NCBI RefSeq assembly: GCF_003670115.1
Contig: NZ_QQTY01000006.1
Coordinates: forward strand, 111,118 to 175,117
DNA from: Natronorubrum halophilum
GTDB lineage: Archaea > Halobacteriota > Halobacteria > Halobacteriales > Natrialbaceae
Length of the DNA stretch: 64,000 nt
Reading direction: 5' to 3'
Part shown: piece by piece, positions 43,550 through 51,050 of the stretch
How the letters are laid out: every line of letters starts with the position of its first letter
How positions within the stretch are numbered: position 1 is the stretch's first letter
The notes under the pieces: model-generated
Databases searched by the model: none
What the model saw: the letters and a program-made list of their open reading frames with translations, nothing else
Told to the model about the DNA's origin: nothing
Translations under genes and position numbers: made by a program

Positions 43550-43888
43550 TTATCGACCTCCACCGAATCCGCCGCCAAAGTACCGCATGATCGCGGATGC
43601 AGCAACTACAAGTAACCCCACCACGAGAAGTGACATTGCGGCGACACCTGTCGTCTCGAGGTCCTCGACCAGCGAGTAGAACGCGCTGGTGTTGTTAATC
43701 GAGACCGCGTTGTAAATCTCCGTCAGAACGAGTGCGATGATCAGGATCGTGACCATCGCACCGCCGATCATGCGTACTTCGGGCATGATCCCGCGGTTGT
43801 CCATCATTCTGTGCGCCATCTCGCGGTTCTCGTCGACGACCTCGTCGGCGTCTCGGAAAACAGCGGTAAGGCTGTCTTTTTGAGGCAT
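43550..43888 (-). CDS. Coat-protein candidate 1 (two-TM, 112 aa)
   Basis: ATG at 43888 with a strong leaderless promoter (see 43912-43922). N-terminal soluble part (MPQKDSLTAVFRDADEVVDE), TM1 (MIGGAMVTILIIALVLTEIY), loop with NNTSAFYSLVEDLETTG, TM2 (VAAMSLLVVGLLVVAASAIM) and the basic glycine tail RYFGGGFGGGR. Both TM segments are nearly identical in the second copy, and the N-termini and loops differ. It is the first gene of the leftward structural operon. Confidence 0.75.
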   Translation of the reverse strand: MPQKDSLTAVFRDADEVVDENREMAHRMMDNRGIMPEVRMIGGAMVTILIIALVLTEIYNAVSINNTSAFYSLVEDLETTGVAAMSLLVVGLLVVAASAIMRYFGGGFGGGR

Positions 43889-43911
43889 CAATTGATTTAC
43901 CGACGTCCTAA

Positions 43912-43922
43912 GGGGTATAGTC
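43912..43922 (-). promoter_or_regulatory. Promoter of the coat-like genes and structural operon
   Basis: On the minus strand GACTATACCCC lies about 28 bp upstream of the ATG at 43888, a good leaderless TATA position. With 43991-43998 it makes a divergent promoter pair in a 133-bp gap. Confidence 0.6.
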
Positions 43923-43990
43923 TAGTTTTGTGGCACGAGAATGGGATGCTAGTGGAATAGGTATGTCACAAGTATGGACTTGTAATGGTG

Positions 43991-43998
43991 CTTTAAGT
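43991..43998 (+). promoter_or_regulatory. Promoter of the rightward AbrB-ATPase operon
   Basis: CTTTAAGT about 27 bp upstream of the ATG at 44022, facing away from the coat-gene promoter. Confidence 0.55.
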
Positions 43999-44021
43999 GG
44001 TTTCACGTCGTACAACCTTCT

Positions 44022-44291
44022 ATGGCACAGTTACCAGGACAAGAGCTACTCGCAGATCTCGAGCGCGCGACAGAGATGGACAGCCTAATCAGAGAGACAG
44101 AACCCCGAAATGTTCGGGACAATGGCAATGGATCGCTCCGATCCACGCTGCCGAAAGATTACTGTGCAAACATAGGGATCGGATCCGGCTCACCAGTCCA
44201 GATGATGATCCACAACGGGATCGTCCCCGTGATCGTCCATGAGGAGTGCATTATCATCCGCAAGCATCCGGAGGCCTCCAACGATGAATAA
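44022..44291 (+). CDS. AbrB/SpoVT-like swapped-hairpin DNA-binding protein (89 aa)
   Basis: Helical N-terminus, then GSLRSTLPKDYCANIGIGSG and MMIHNGIVPVIVHEECIIIR, which has the strand pattern of AbrB-type looped-hinge proteins. It lies beside the divergent promoter of the coat genes, so it may regulate them. First gene of a three-gene rightward operon ending in the ATPase. Confidence 0.6.
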   Translation: MAQLPGQELLADLERATEMDSLIRETEPRNVRDNGNGSLRSTLPKDYCANIGIGSGSPVQMMIHNGIVPVIVHEECIIIRKHPEASNDE

Positions 44292-44727
44292 CGACGAAAT
44301 GGACAGGCAGCGGAGCGAACGCGTGACTCGGCTGGTGAACGACTCCCTCGAAGAGATGCACGTGCGGCGGAAGCAATACCGTGAGGCGAAGATCGCAGGG
44401 GCCGTCACAATGCCAATACAGGCCTCTTTCCAAGCCTCAGTCGTTGGAGTCTACGACGAACTCCACATCTACCAGGAGGACGTCGAGGACATGTGGGAGG
44501 AATACAAGCTTGAGAGAGTCGATGTGTTGGCTCATGAGACGACGACGGAAACGAAGGTCATCACACAAGGAGGCCGAGTTGAGAAGGTCACCCAGGAAGA
44601 GCCATACCGTATTCCTTGCTCGTGGCTGCTGTATTGGTCCCACGCGTTCGATCACGTCGCTCGAGACCTTGGATTCGCCGCGGCAACAAAGACGAAAATC
44701 GCAGACCCTGCTGACGCAATTGTCTAA
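44284..44727 (+). CDS. 147-aa protein upstream of the ATPase
   Basis: ATG at 44284, overlapping the previous stop by 8 bp. It shares a TAATG overlap with the ATPase. Acidic/basic helical N-terminus (MNNDEMDRQRSERVTRLVND), then a folded part (YDELHIYQEDVEDMWEEYKL) and a Trp/His-rich end (WLLYWSHAFDHVARDLGFA). No TM, no known family. Operon structure links it to the ATPase. Confidence 0.6.
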   Translation: MNNDEMDRQRSERVTRLVNDSLEEMHVRRKQYREAKIAGAVTMPIQASFQASVVGVYDELHIYQEDVEDMWEEYKLERVDVLAHETTTETKVITQGGRVEKVTQEEPYRIPCSWLLYWSHAFDHVARDLGFAAATKTKIADPADAIV

Positions 44728-45620
44728 TGTCCATCGAGAAAACAAAATCAAAAGACGCCGTTCCACCTCTGGTTAGAGATAACCCGATTCTCCGGCACAA
44801 GGTGTGGAATAAGATGCATCGCCACAACGATAACTGGATGGCGGCGGTTGTCGGCGAGACGGGCTCTGGGAAGTCCTGGGCCTCTATCCGGATTGCAGAG
44901 GCCGTTGACCCGGACTTTAGCATCGATCAGGTGGCGTTTGGTGTCCGTGAGTTCATGGAACTCGTGACCGATGACTCTCTGGGTCGTGGTAGTGTAATCG
45001 TCTTCGAAGAGGCCTCTGTGGAGGCTTCTGCCCACGAATGGTACTCGAAGAGCAACCAGGTCCTGTCGAACGTTCTCGACACCTGGAGGCACCAAAACCG
45101 GGGAGCTATCTTTACGCTGCCTGCGTTCGGCCAGCTGCAGAAGACTGCTCGAGGCCGGATGTCTGCCTTGGTCCAGATGCACGAGAAGAACGAGGATGCT
45201 GGGTACACGATCGCGAAGTACAAGCGATGCCAGCAGAACACGGATACGGGGAAGATCTACAAGAAGTACTCCACGCTCAACGGAAAGCGATACAAGTACC
45301 TCACTCTCCGGCCGCCATCCGAGGAACTCCGTCAGGCCTACGAGGAGAAGAAGTCACAGTACACGAGAGATCTTAACGAGGAGCTGCTCGAGGAGTTGAT
45401 CGCTGCGGAGGAAGAAAAGAAGAAAGACGAGGATCAGGATCCCAAAGATATCTACAATAAGATCACCTCCGAGGGGGCCATTAGTGAGTATATTTCTGAC
45501 AATCACGGGCAACAGTATATCGACCGTGACCTAATTGAGTTGGAGTACGACATCGGTGACAAGCAATCACGAAAGGTCAAAGCGCTGCTCAAGAAGGACG
45601 TCGACGACAACGTGATGTGA
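44727..45620 (+). CDS. P-loop ATPase of the virion-assembly or DNA-translocation type (297 aa)
   Basis: Walker A GETGSGKS at residues 43-50, Walker B GSVIVFEEAS at about 88-97, and a sensor-like NVLDTWRHQNRGAIFTLPA. The rest is helical with a charged tail. The order is that of small HerA/FtsK/Zot-like assembly ATPases encoded by archaeal viruses and filamentous phages. It could pack or extrude DNA or drive coat assembly. It is separated from the coat genes only by the short AbrB operon, on the opposite strand. The exact family cannot be fixed without a profile search. Confidence 0.8.
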   Translation: MSIEKTKSKDAVPPLVRDNPILRHKVWNKMHRHNDNWMAAVVGETGSGKSWASIRIAEAVDPDFSIDQVAFGVREFMELVTDDSLGRGSVIVFEEASVEASAHEWYSKSNQVLSNVLDTWRHQNRGAIFTLPAFGQLQKTARGRMSALVQMHEKNEDAGYTIAKYKRCQQNTDTGKIYKKYSTLNGKRYKYLTLRPPSEELRQAYEEKKSQYTRDLNEELLEELIAAEEEKKKDEDQDPKDIYNKITSEGAISEYISDNHGQQYIDRDLIELEYDIGDKQSRKVKALLKKDVDDNVM

Positions 45621-45738
45621 CCGACCGTTACCCCCACCCCCTGACTAAGACGCCCTTGTTTATTGAGTTAGATGTACTCCCCGTCAGAGGTTGATCCGAC
45701 CAGAAAACCGTAGATCTCCGCAGGCAGGGCCGTGCGAC

Positions 45739-46080
45739 TCAGATATCGACCGACTCGAGACGGAGTTCAGCGTACGCCTCGAGGACGACTGTGGCGAAGA
45801 ACAGAATGCCGAGGATGACGATCGTCGGCTCGACCCAGCTGGGGACGAGCGCCGGTTGGGCTGCTGAGGTCATCTCTGCGAAGACGCTCTGTGTGATGTC
45901 CTGATTCTTGATCTGCTCTCGATTGCTGTGTCCCCAGCCGAGGGCATAGCTTATCGTACTGAGCAAACCGAACAGAATCACCACTTGGATACTCTGGATA
46001 TTCTCGAGCACTACGTCGGTCATCGGCTTGTCTGGTATCAGATTCATACAGTATCTTAGTACGGTCTCCACCCATGTCAT
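45739..46080 (-). CDS. Two-TM membrane protein (113 aa)
   Basis: Hydrophobic segments at about 31-48 (IQVVILFGLLSTISYALGWG) and 85-103 (TIVILGILFFATVVLEAYA). A TTTATC box lies about 28 bp upstream. It converges on the ATPase operon. Function unknown. Confidence 0.55.
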   Translation of the reverse strand: MTWVETVLRYCMNLIPDKPMTDVVLENIQSIQVVILFGLLSTISYALGWGHSNREQIKNQDITQSVFAEMTSAAQPALVPSWVEPTIVILGILFFATVVLEAYAELRLESVDI

Positions 46081-46142
46081 ACCTACCCTACGCGTACGTA
46101 CACCGTCGATAAACCTATCTAGAAAGAGACTGTACTAGATGT

Positions 46143-46325
46143 ATGACGGTAGAAGTCAGATCCCAGGGAGGGCAGTGGACGGTGATGGTCAACGGGTCCA
46201 CGCACTCGACGCATCGGCTAAAATCAGCGGCAGAGGACGAAGCGCAGAGGGTCGCACGCAAGCGCGGTGGGAACTTGCGCGTACAGAAGCGAGACGGGCA
46301 GTTTCAGTACAACCGATCCTACTGA
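46143..46325 (+). CDS. DUF2188-like protein (60 aa)
   Basis: TVEVRSQGGQWTVMVNGST, KSAAEDEAQRVARKRGGNLR and VQKRDGQFQ match the short DUF2188 pattern (strand, helix, strand with Gly-rich turn). The family's role is unknown. It is the only rightward gene here. Confidence 0.65.
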   Translation: MTVEVRSQGGQWTVMVNGSTHSTHRLKSAAEDEAQRVARKRGGNLRVQKRDGQFQYNRSY

Positions 46326-46349
46326 CGAGAGATCCGTTCCTGCAGTGTT

Positions 46350-46607
46350 TCAGACCGCCGACTCGAGCTGTTCCTTCCGGCTGACGGTCCTGAAGAACTG
46401 AACGGCGAGTAGCATCGCGAGCACTCCTATCACGAATCCAAAGGACACTCCAATAGCGAAAGAGTGGCCAGTGGAGATCGCGACGCTGTCAATCGTGCCC
46501 CAACCAAGAATTATGGTTGCAAACAGAACGAGAGCCCAGAGTGCGAAGAACAACGAATACTCTCGCATAAAACTCAGAAAGACTCGCAGTGGCTCTATAT
46601 CAGTCAT
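46350..46607 (-). CDS. Two-TM membrane protein (85 aa)
   Basis: ATG at 46607 in ATGA overlap with the upstream zinc protein. TM segments around 19-36 and 48-68 (FAIGVSFGFVIGVLAMLLAV). Last gene of the 46.3-48.0 kb leftward operon. Confidence 0.55.
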   Translation of the reverse strand: MTDIEPLRVFLSFMREYSLFFALWALVLFATIILGWGTIDSVAISTGHSFAIGVSFGFVIGVLAMLLAVQFFRTVSRKEQLESAV

Positions 46608-46762
46608 ATTTCTACGATAGCGTCTTGATCCCAGTCGATGGTTCCTAACTCGCTGCCACACTCCAAGCAGTAAACCGTGTCTCCTGTTATTTCGTAGGAG
46701 TGGACTGTGTCCCCCCAACATGTCTTACAGGCACGATCTCCGTATTCAATTGGTGCAGTCAT
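46604..46762 (-). CDS. Zinc-ribbon protein (52 aa)
   Basis: ATG at 46762. CKTCWGDTVHSYEITGD ... YCLECGSELG makes one CxxC/CxxC ribbon. Overlaps neighbours on both sides. Probably binds nucleic acid or protein. Confidence 0.6.
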   Translation of the reverse strand: MTAPIEYGDRACKTCWGDTVHSYEITGDTVYCLECGSELGTIDWDQDAIVEI

Positions 46763-47003
46763 CGTCGACCTCCTCGAGGGCGAGTTCATCGTCTTCCTTC
46801 ACCACTTGGTACGTTTTGTCCGTCTCGGGGTCGTCGATGAGGATTCTATCGACCCAGTCGTACGCGACGTTCAATGTTTGCGGCGCATCGTGGATACTCC
46901 CGATCGGTTCGTCGAGTTCCTTTGTGTTCTCGGCATCCATCCCAAGAACGAGGCCCGCGAGAGTACGTAGCCGTTCAGTGCGTGATGGGGAACTATCGCT
47001 CAT
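46746..47003 (-). CDS. 85-aa acidic protein
   Basis: Overlaps its neighbours. Helical N-terminus (RTERLRTLAGLVLGMDAENT) followed by beta-type ETDKTYQVVKEDDELALEEV. No family recognised. Confidence 0.5.
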   Translation of the reverse strand: MSDSSPSRTERLRTLAGLVLGMDAENTKELDEPIGSIHDAPQTLNVAYDWVDRILIDDPETDKTYQVVKEDDELALEEVDDDCTN

Positions 47004-47221
47004 CGGCTCACCTCACCACCGTGTAGGATTTCGTACCCACTGATAGTGCACATCGCTACCCCGATAACGAAACCGGATACGAGAAGAGCCTCGGACTCGA
47101 GACGGTGAGCGATAGCAGCAGAAACTATAGCTATGAGAAAACCAGACAAAAGCACGATTGGTGGTCGTGGGAGTCCAATCGACGGAATGATCTGCGATGG
47201 CCGTCTGTCACTCGAGGTCAT
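47000..47221 (-). CDS. Two-TM membrane protein (73 aa)
   Basis: ATG at 47221, nested in the end of the upstream frame. TMs at about 22-40 (PPIVLLSGFLIAIVSAAIAH) and 48-66 (LLVSGFVIGVAMCTISGYEI). Unknown role. Confidence 0.5.
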   Translation of the reverse strand: MTSSDRRPSQIIPSIGLPRPPIVLLSGFLIAIVSAAIAHRLESEALLVSGFVIGVAMCTISGYEILHGGEVSR

Positions 47222-47420
47222 CAAGAGCCTCCTGTTCCAGTTCTTCCAGTTCGTGAGCGACTTCGAATAGCGCCCTCCCGATCTCCTTCGCCGACTCCCG
47301 CGACGTCGGGAAAGTCACTCGTTCCGTGTCGGTCTCGAGTGTGAGTTCGACGATGTTCGTGCTTCTTGCTTCTATTTCCCATTCCACCTGATCAGTCTGT
47401 GTTTCTGATTTCTCGTTCAT
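47208..47420 (-). CDS. 70-aa protein of unknown function
   Basis: Beta-type first half (VEWEIEARSTNIVELTLETD), helical acidic second half (GRALFEVAHELEELEQEALD). Starts in ATGA overlap with the recombinase stop, so it is translationally coupled to it. Confidence 0.5.
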   Translation of the reverse strand: MNEKSETQTDQVEWEIEARSTNIVELTLETDTERVTFPTSRESAKEIGRALFEVAHELEELEQEALDDLE

Positions 47421-48028
47421 GCTTCTGCTCCGTGTTGCTTGCAGTATCGGTAGACTGTCGTTCGATCAACATCCACATCGTGAATCTCTCCGAGTAGCAC
47501 GGCAATCTCGTTGTAGCTCATGCCTCGTTCGTTCCACTCGAGGACGTCCTCGAGCTGCTCCTCGTTGACTTTCTTTGGCCTGCCGATCGGTTTGCCCTGC
47601 TCCCGTCGTCGTTGGACCATCTCGTTCGCGCGCTCACGTGCGAGGTCGGCCCAGAACTGATTGAACGCTCCGATCATGTGCATCATCAGTTTTCCCTGAG
47701 CGGTCGACGTGTCGAACTGGTCCTTAATCGAGATGAAGTCTACGTCCCTCTCGCTGAGATCGTGGACATCGTTGAGCACCTTGCGGAGTGAGCGGCCGAA
47801 GCGGGAGAGTTCCCTAACCACGATCGCGTCGAAGTCCTCAGCTCGTCCCATCAGGTCCTCGTACGCTTCGCGCTCTTCGGACTGGCCCGATATCGCGATG
47901 TCTTCGAAGACCTCGAGGTCGTGGTCGTTCCGGTCGGCCCACTCCTCGAGTTGCTCCCGTTGGCTTTCATGGGAACCTTCGTCTCGTTGCTGCTCTGTGG
48001 ACACTCGAATGTAGCCCGCTACGTTCAT
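47417..48028 (-). CDS. Serine recombinase (resolvase/invertase family)
   Basis: A 203-aa protein. It has the resolvase N-terminal domain with catalytic Ser10 in GYIRVSTEQQ, then IVVRELSRFGRSLRKVLNDV, and the conserved TAQGKLMMHMIGAFNQF and ARERANEMVQRRREQGKPIG. A C-terminal helix-turn-helix follows (SYNEIAVLLGEIHDVDVDRT, TVYRYCKQHG). It is full length and looks active. It could resolve dimers or invert DNA. It heads a five-gene leftward operon. Confidence 0.92.
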   Translation of the reverse strand: MNVAGYIRVSTEQQRDEGSHESQREQLEEWADRNDHDLEVFEDIAISGQSEEREAYEDLMGRAEDFDAIVVRELSRFGRSLRKVLNDVHDLSERDVDFISIKDQFDTSTAQGKLMMHMIGAFNQFWADLARERANEMVQRRREQGKPIGRPKKVNEEQLEDVLEWNERGMSYNEIAVLLGEIHDVDVDRTTVYRYCKQHGAEA

Positions 48029-48292
48029 GTGCAAAACACTGTCCTAACTGAACGTAATACGTGCAGAACTATAAGTATTCAGTAGTGTATCAGAACCACT
48101 CCTTTCTACAACACCACCTCGTAAGTACTTTCTATCTATTTGCCATCTATACAACCGGGATGACGCCCAAATGATGATTAGAAGAACTACCCCACCAGCG
48201 ACTGGCGTAGTTGTTGGTGGGGAGAGTACGACACACCAATCTGGACGGTCAAACCCCAGACTAACGTTCTCGGAACCGGTCTCCAGAAAAGA
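48029..48292 (+). other. Intergenic region with stem-loop
   Basis: About 260 bp without a gene. It contains TATAAGTATTC-type sequence (48070-48080), plausible as the recombinase promoter, and the stem-loop at 48190-48222. Confidence 0.45.
48190..48222 (+). terminator. Stem-loop downstream of the FkbM gene
   Basis: CCCCACCA (48190-48197) pairs perfectly with TGGTGGGG (48215-48222), with further partial pairing inward (CGAC/GTTG). It lies 70 bp beyond the stop of the leftward methyltransferase gene. It could end that transcript or be a recombinase site. Confidence 0.45.
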
Positions 48293-49045
48293 TCACCGAC
48301 GAGCCAGCAGATGGAACTCTCCTGACCCGCCGCCAAGCAGCGAATCACGGTCGCCGAACTCCTCAACCTCGAGGCCAGCTCGCTCCAGCGGCTCGAGGAC
48401 GTCCTTGAGTAGCGCATCCTCGTGGACCTCCACGATGACCGTCCGCACTGTATCGAGATGATCGCCGAGGCCGTCGAGAACATGTGCCTCGTGACCCTCG
48501 ACATCGATCTTAATGACGTCCGGCGCTGGGTCGATCGTGTCGCCACGGATAACGTCAACCTCGAAGCTCCCTTCCGGAGAGAGTGTGTGACCGCCATGCC
48601 CGACACCGTCTTTCCGCTCGAGTCGCGCTGACCCTGGCGAGGAGGAAAGTGCATACCTCATCGCCTGCACGTTGTTTAGCCCGTTCAGTGCAGTGTTCTC
48701 GCGGATTCTGGAAAGGTTCAGCGGCTCAGGTTCGAAAGCAACAACCCGATCGACGAGCGTCGCTGCGAATACTGAGTACGTTCCCACCGCAGCGCCGACA
48801 TCCCAGAACACGTCGTCGTCTTCGAGATGGCGCTCGAGGAACTCGAAGATGTCTGCCTCGCCCATTGCAGAGCGGGCACGCCATCGCTCTTTCTGGGACT
48901 GGGTCCGGAAATCCACGCTGACGTTACCGATGTGCAGCGTCGCGATGTCGTCGACGAGGCCGATGGCGAGGCCTGCGTTGATCGCCCGCTTGTGGACGTC
49001 CCTGATCTGGCATCTGCTAGTCTCTACTACAGTTTTAATAACCAT
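48293..49045 (-). CDS. FkbM family methyltransferase
   Basis: 250 aa. SAM-binding region DDDVFWDVGAAVGTYSVFAA, then VAFEPEPLNLSRIREN, and the FkbM signature VIKIDVEGHEAHVLDGL. Family members O-methylate sugars or lipids. In haloviruses they could modify virion glycans or host surface sugars, a form of morphon diversification. It stands alone with its own promoter region (TTAATAACC near the start). Confidence 0.88.
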   Translation of the reverse strand: MVIKTVVETSRCQIRDVHKRAINAGLAIGLVDDIATLHIGNVSVDFRTQSQKERWRARSAMGEADIFEFLERHLEDDDVFWDVGAAVGTYSVFAATLVDRVVAFEPEPLNLSRIRENTALNGLNNVQAMRYALSSSPGSARLERKDGVGHGGHTLSPEGSFEVDVIRGDTIDPAPDVIKIDVEGHEAHVLDGLGDHLDTVRTVIVEVHEDALLKDVLEPLERAGLEVEEFGDRDSLLGGGSGEFHLLARR

Positions 49046-49192
49046 ACATAATCCTACAACGGCAAGATCCTAGTTTCTTACGGCGAGTCACAGTTCCGAT
49101 GTACCGGTTCTCCGCGGTATCGTGCGACAGAACCGGAGATTGGGGTTTGACAGCGATAACAGATTATCAGTGAGGTTCGTGCCTCGGGTCTT

Positions 49193-49366
49193 TCAGTCAC
49201 GATTGAGCCACCTCTTGAGCCACCGATAAGGGGCAGTCACCGCGACAGCTATGATAGCGAGGAAAATTATAACGAAGGCAGGACCCATACCAACGGGCCC
49301 GCCAACGTTCTTTAGTGAGCGGTCAACTCCCGTTTCGCCGCGTGCCTCGGGTTGTTCACTTGTCAT
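49193..49366 (-). CDS. Single-TM protein (57 aa)
   Basis: ATG at 49366. Polar N-terminus, TM helix (AFVIIFLAIIAVAVTA), then basic YRWLKRWLNRD. Its start lies in an 11-bp overlap with the previous gene. It is the last gene of the leftward mini-gene chain. Confidence 0.55.
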   Translation of the reverse strand: MTSEQPEARGETGVDRSLKNVGGPVGMGPAFVIIFLAIIAVAVTAPYRWLKRWLNRD

Positions 49367-49493
49367 GGATCTTCTCGTTTAACTCCTCGATCTCTCTCCG
49401 TTTGCGTCTCTCTCCGAACCAGTCCATCAGCATCAGGATCGGTTTGTACATCCACGGGTGATCGACCTCCGTGTCGTCTTTCTCACTATTCAT
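49356..49493 (-). CDS. 45-aa basic protein
   Basis: ATG at 49493 in ATGA overlap with the GIY-YIG stop. Amphipathic and charged (WMYKPILMLMDWFGERRKRR). Too short for assignment. Confidence 0.45.
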   Translation of the reverse strand: MNSEKDDTEVDHPWMYKPILMLMDWFGERRKRREIEELNEKIHDK

Positions 49494-49882
49494 TTTGAGT
49501 ATACGAACCAGTCATCGACGTCTTTCCACGCCTCATGTAGCTGTTTTTCAGTATATTCTGCGCTATTCCTGCTGTGCACCGGTTCTAGTCTTTCGATCCC
49601 GGCCGGTCCGAACAGTGTGGTGAAGTCAGACGAGTTTTGATTCTTGAAATGCTGTCCGATCCTTTTCTCCAAGTTCTCGGTCTGCCCGATGTAGTACAGT
49701 CGATTGGCCTCAAACGCCTGACGGAGCCACCATGGCTTATCTCCTAAGCGATTCTCTGCCTTTCGTTCGAGTTCGTCAAACGTACGATACGTATTCCGGC
49801 AATTCAGCGCGTACACCCAGTGAGTGTACTTATCCAACTCTTTTCGCCCGTACGCCTCGAGCATTTCCTTTGACAGCGCCAT
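49490..49882 (-). CDS. GIY-YIG nuclease domain protein
   Basis: A 130-aa protein with VYALNC as the first element (residues 23-28) and LYYIGQTENLEKRIGQHF as the YIG element with the catalytic Arg. A late Glu follows (SAEYTEKQL). This is the single-domain GIY-YIG layout, used in repair, restriction or homing nucleases. It sits in the overlapping chain. Could cut foreign or host DNA. Confidence 0.82.
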   Translation of the reverse strand: MALSKEMLEAYGRKELDKYTHWVYALNCRNTYRTFDELERKAENRLGDKPWWLRQAFEANRLYYIGQTENLEKRIGQHFKNQNSSDFTTLFGPAGIERLEPVHSRNSAEYTEKQLHEAWKDVDDWFVYSK

Positions 49883-49927
49883 TTAGCACACCTCGTGATC
49901 TGTCTTCTTTCGCTGTCTGTCAGTCAT
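49883..49927 (-). CDS. 14-codon mini-ORF between coupled genes
   Basis: ATG at 49927 sits in an 8-bp overlap with the upstream stop, and its TAA abuts the GIY-YIG ATG (TAAATG). MTDRQRKKTDHEVC has no visible function. It may only carry ribosomes between genes. Confidence 0.25.
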   Translation of the reverse strand: MTDRQRKKTDHEVC

Positions 49928-50213
49928 GGCACTCACACTCCATCATATACTGGTACGCACCGATCGCGGGAACGGACGAGTATGCTACGATGACCAGACC
50001 ACCGGCAACAACCATCCAGTTGAGCCGGCCAGACTGGTAAAGCCAATACGACCAGATAGAGACGAGCGCGAGGACGAATCCAGGAACTCTCCTCTGAGAC
50101 CGATACACCTCTTTCCAGGTATCCCCCGACGACTCGACTTTCTCTTTGTCGATCGCCCTTTTCGTCCACTTGATGATACGGTTCATCTGGCTCTTCTGTC
50201 TATCGCTACTCAT
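49920..50213 (-). CDS. Two-TM membrane protein (97 aa)
   Basis: ATG at 50213. A basic N-terminal helix (MNRIIKWTKRAIDKEKVESS), then TMs around 45-61 (VPGFVLALVSIWSYWLYQSG) and 66-85 (MVVAGGLVIVAYSSVPAIGA). Ends in CECHD. Chain member. Confidence 0.55.
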   Translation of the reverse strand: MSSDRQKSQMNRIIKWTKRAIDKEKVESSGDTWKEVYRSQRRVPGFVLALVSIWSYWLYQSGRLNWMVVAGGLVIVAYSSVPAIGAYQYMMECECHD

Positions 50214-50355
50214 GGAACTCCTCCAGTGTTCGGCAGTTCGAGGCATCTCTAACCACCACCTCATTCACCTCGACGATGTCGGACTGTACCGTGCCATCGT
50301 CGAGCGTGTTGAGCTCGTACGACCTCTTATCGATCTTCTTCTGCACATCAGACAT
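50206..50355 (-). CDS. 49-aa acidic protein
   Basis: ATG at 50355. SYELNTLDDGTVQSDIVEVN and RDASNCRTLEEFHE. Overlaps the genes on both sides by 8 bp. Confidence 0.5.
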   Translation of the reverse strand: MSDVQKKIDKRSYELNTLDDGTVQSDIVEVNEVVVRDASNCRTLEEFHE

Positions 50356-50560
50356 GGCGATCACCTCCCTCCCGCCACGCAATGCCTTTCTCGAGGAGCC
50401 ACAGTCCGCCGAATGCGATAAACGATATCTGCATCATTTCGAGGCCGACCGCGACCCCTTCGAAGAGCGTTACGACCAGCGTCACGAACGCCATCACTGC
50501 CACGATCGCAAGTGGGCGGGTGAGTGTTCGAACTATTGGGTTCTTCTCTTTTTCGCTCAT
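50348..50560 (-). CDS. Two-TM membrane protein (70 aa)
   Basis: ATG at 50560. RPLAIVAVMAFVTLVVTLFE and MMQISFIAFGGLWLLEKGIA are the two hydrophobic helices. Chain member. Confidence 0.5.
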   Translation of the reverse strand: MSEKEKNPIVRTLTRPLAIVAVMAFVTLVVTLFEGVAVGLEMMQISFIAFGGLWLLEKGIAWREGGDRHV

Positions 50561-50664
50561 TTGATCCACCCGATTGACCCACCGAACGGCCAACCCGTCA
50601 CCAGCGAGCTGGTGATCAGGAGTAAGACCAGGAATAAGATCCCGGTCAAAGCCCATTCGATCAT
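50557..50664 (-). CDS. Single-TM 35-aa peptide
   Basis: ATG at 50664. Almost wholly hydrophobic (ALTGILFLVLLLITSSLVTG). Coupled to the next gene by ATGA overlap. Confidence 0.45.
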   Translation of the reverse strand: MIEWALTGILFLVLLLITSSLVTGWPFGGSIGWIK

Positions 50665-50688
50665 CGATTCACCTCGCCCGCGCACGTT

Positions 50689-50862
50689 TCACTCGTCATC
50701 GGTAGGCCTCTCGAAGATCAATTTCTTCGTCGTACCGTGTTCTTCGACAGTCTCGACGAGACGCCAACCGTCTTCGGCGTAATCGTTGATGCGTTCCGTT
50801 GCTCGGGCAACTACATACTCGTATCGCTGCTCTGTCTGATGGTCCGGATCTCGCGCTGTCAT
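50689..50862 (-). CDS. DUF4177-like protein (57 aa)
   Basis: ATG at 50862. YEYVVARATERINDYAEDGW, RLVETVEEHGTTKKLIFERP has the two strands and helix of the DUF4177 family, whose role is unknown. Chain member. Confidence 0.6.
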   Translation of the reverse strand: MTARDPDHQTEQRYEYVVARATERINDYAEDGWRLVETVEEHGTTKKLIFERPTDDE

Positions 50863-51050
50863 GGATTCACCGCGTTTCCGCTTTCGTCGTAGAACTTCTC
50901 ACGCCCAGGGCCGATCGGCCTCATTTCGATCAGGAGCGCGTCTCGAAAGTCGCACTCGTCGCAGAACGGCCGCTCCTTCTCGGCGTGGTGTCGACTCTGT
51001 TCGTGCCCACAAGTGGGGCAGCGCCAAAGTCGAGTATCCGTGTCTTGCAT
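50859..51050 (-). CDS. Zinc-ribbon protein (63 aa)
   Basis: RLWRCPTCGHEQSRHHAEKE ... FCDECDFRDALL gives one CxxC/CxxC ribbon. Overlaps both neighbours. Confidence 0.6.
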   Translation of the reverse strand: MQDTDTRLWRCPTCGHEQSRHHAEKERPFCDECDFRDALLIEMRPIGPGREKFYDESGNAVNP

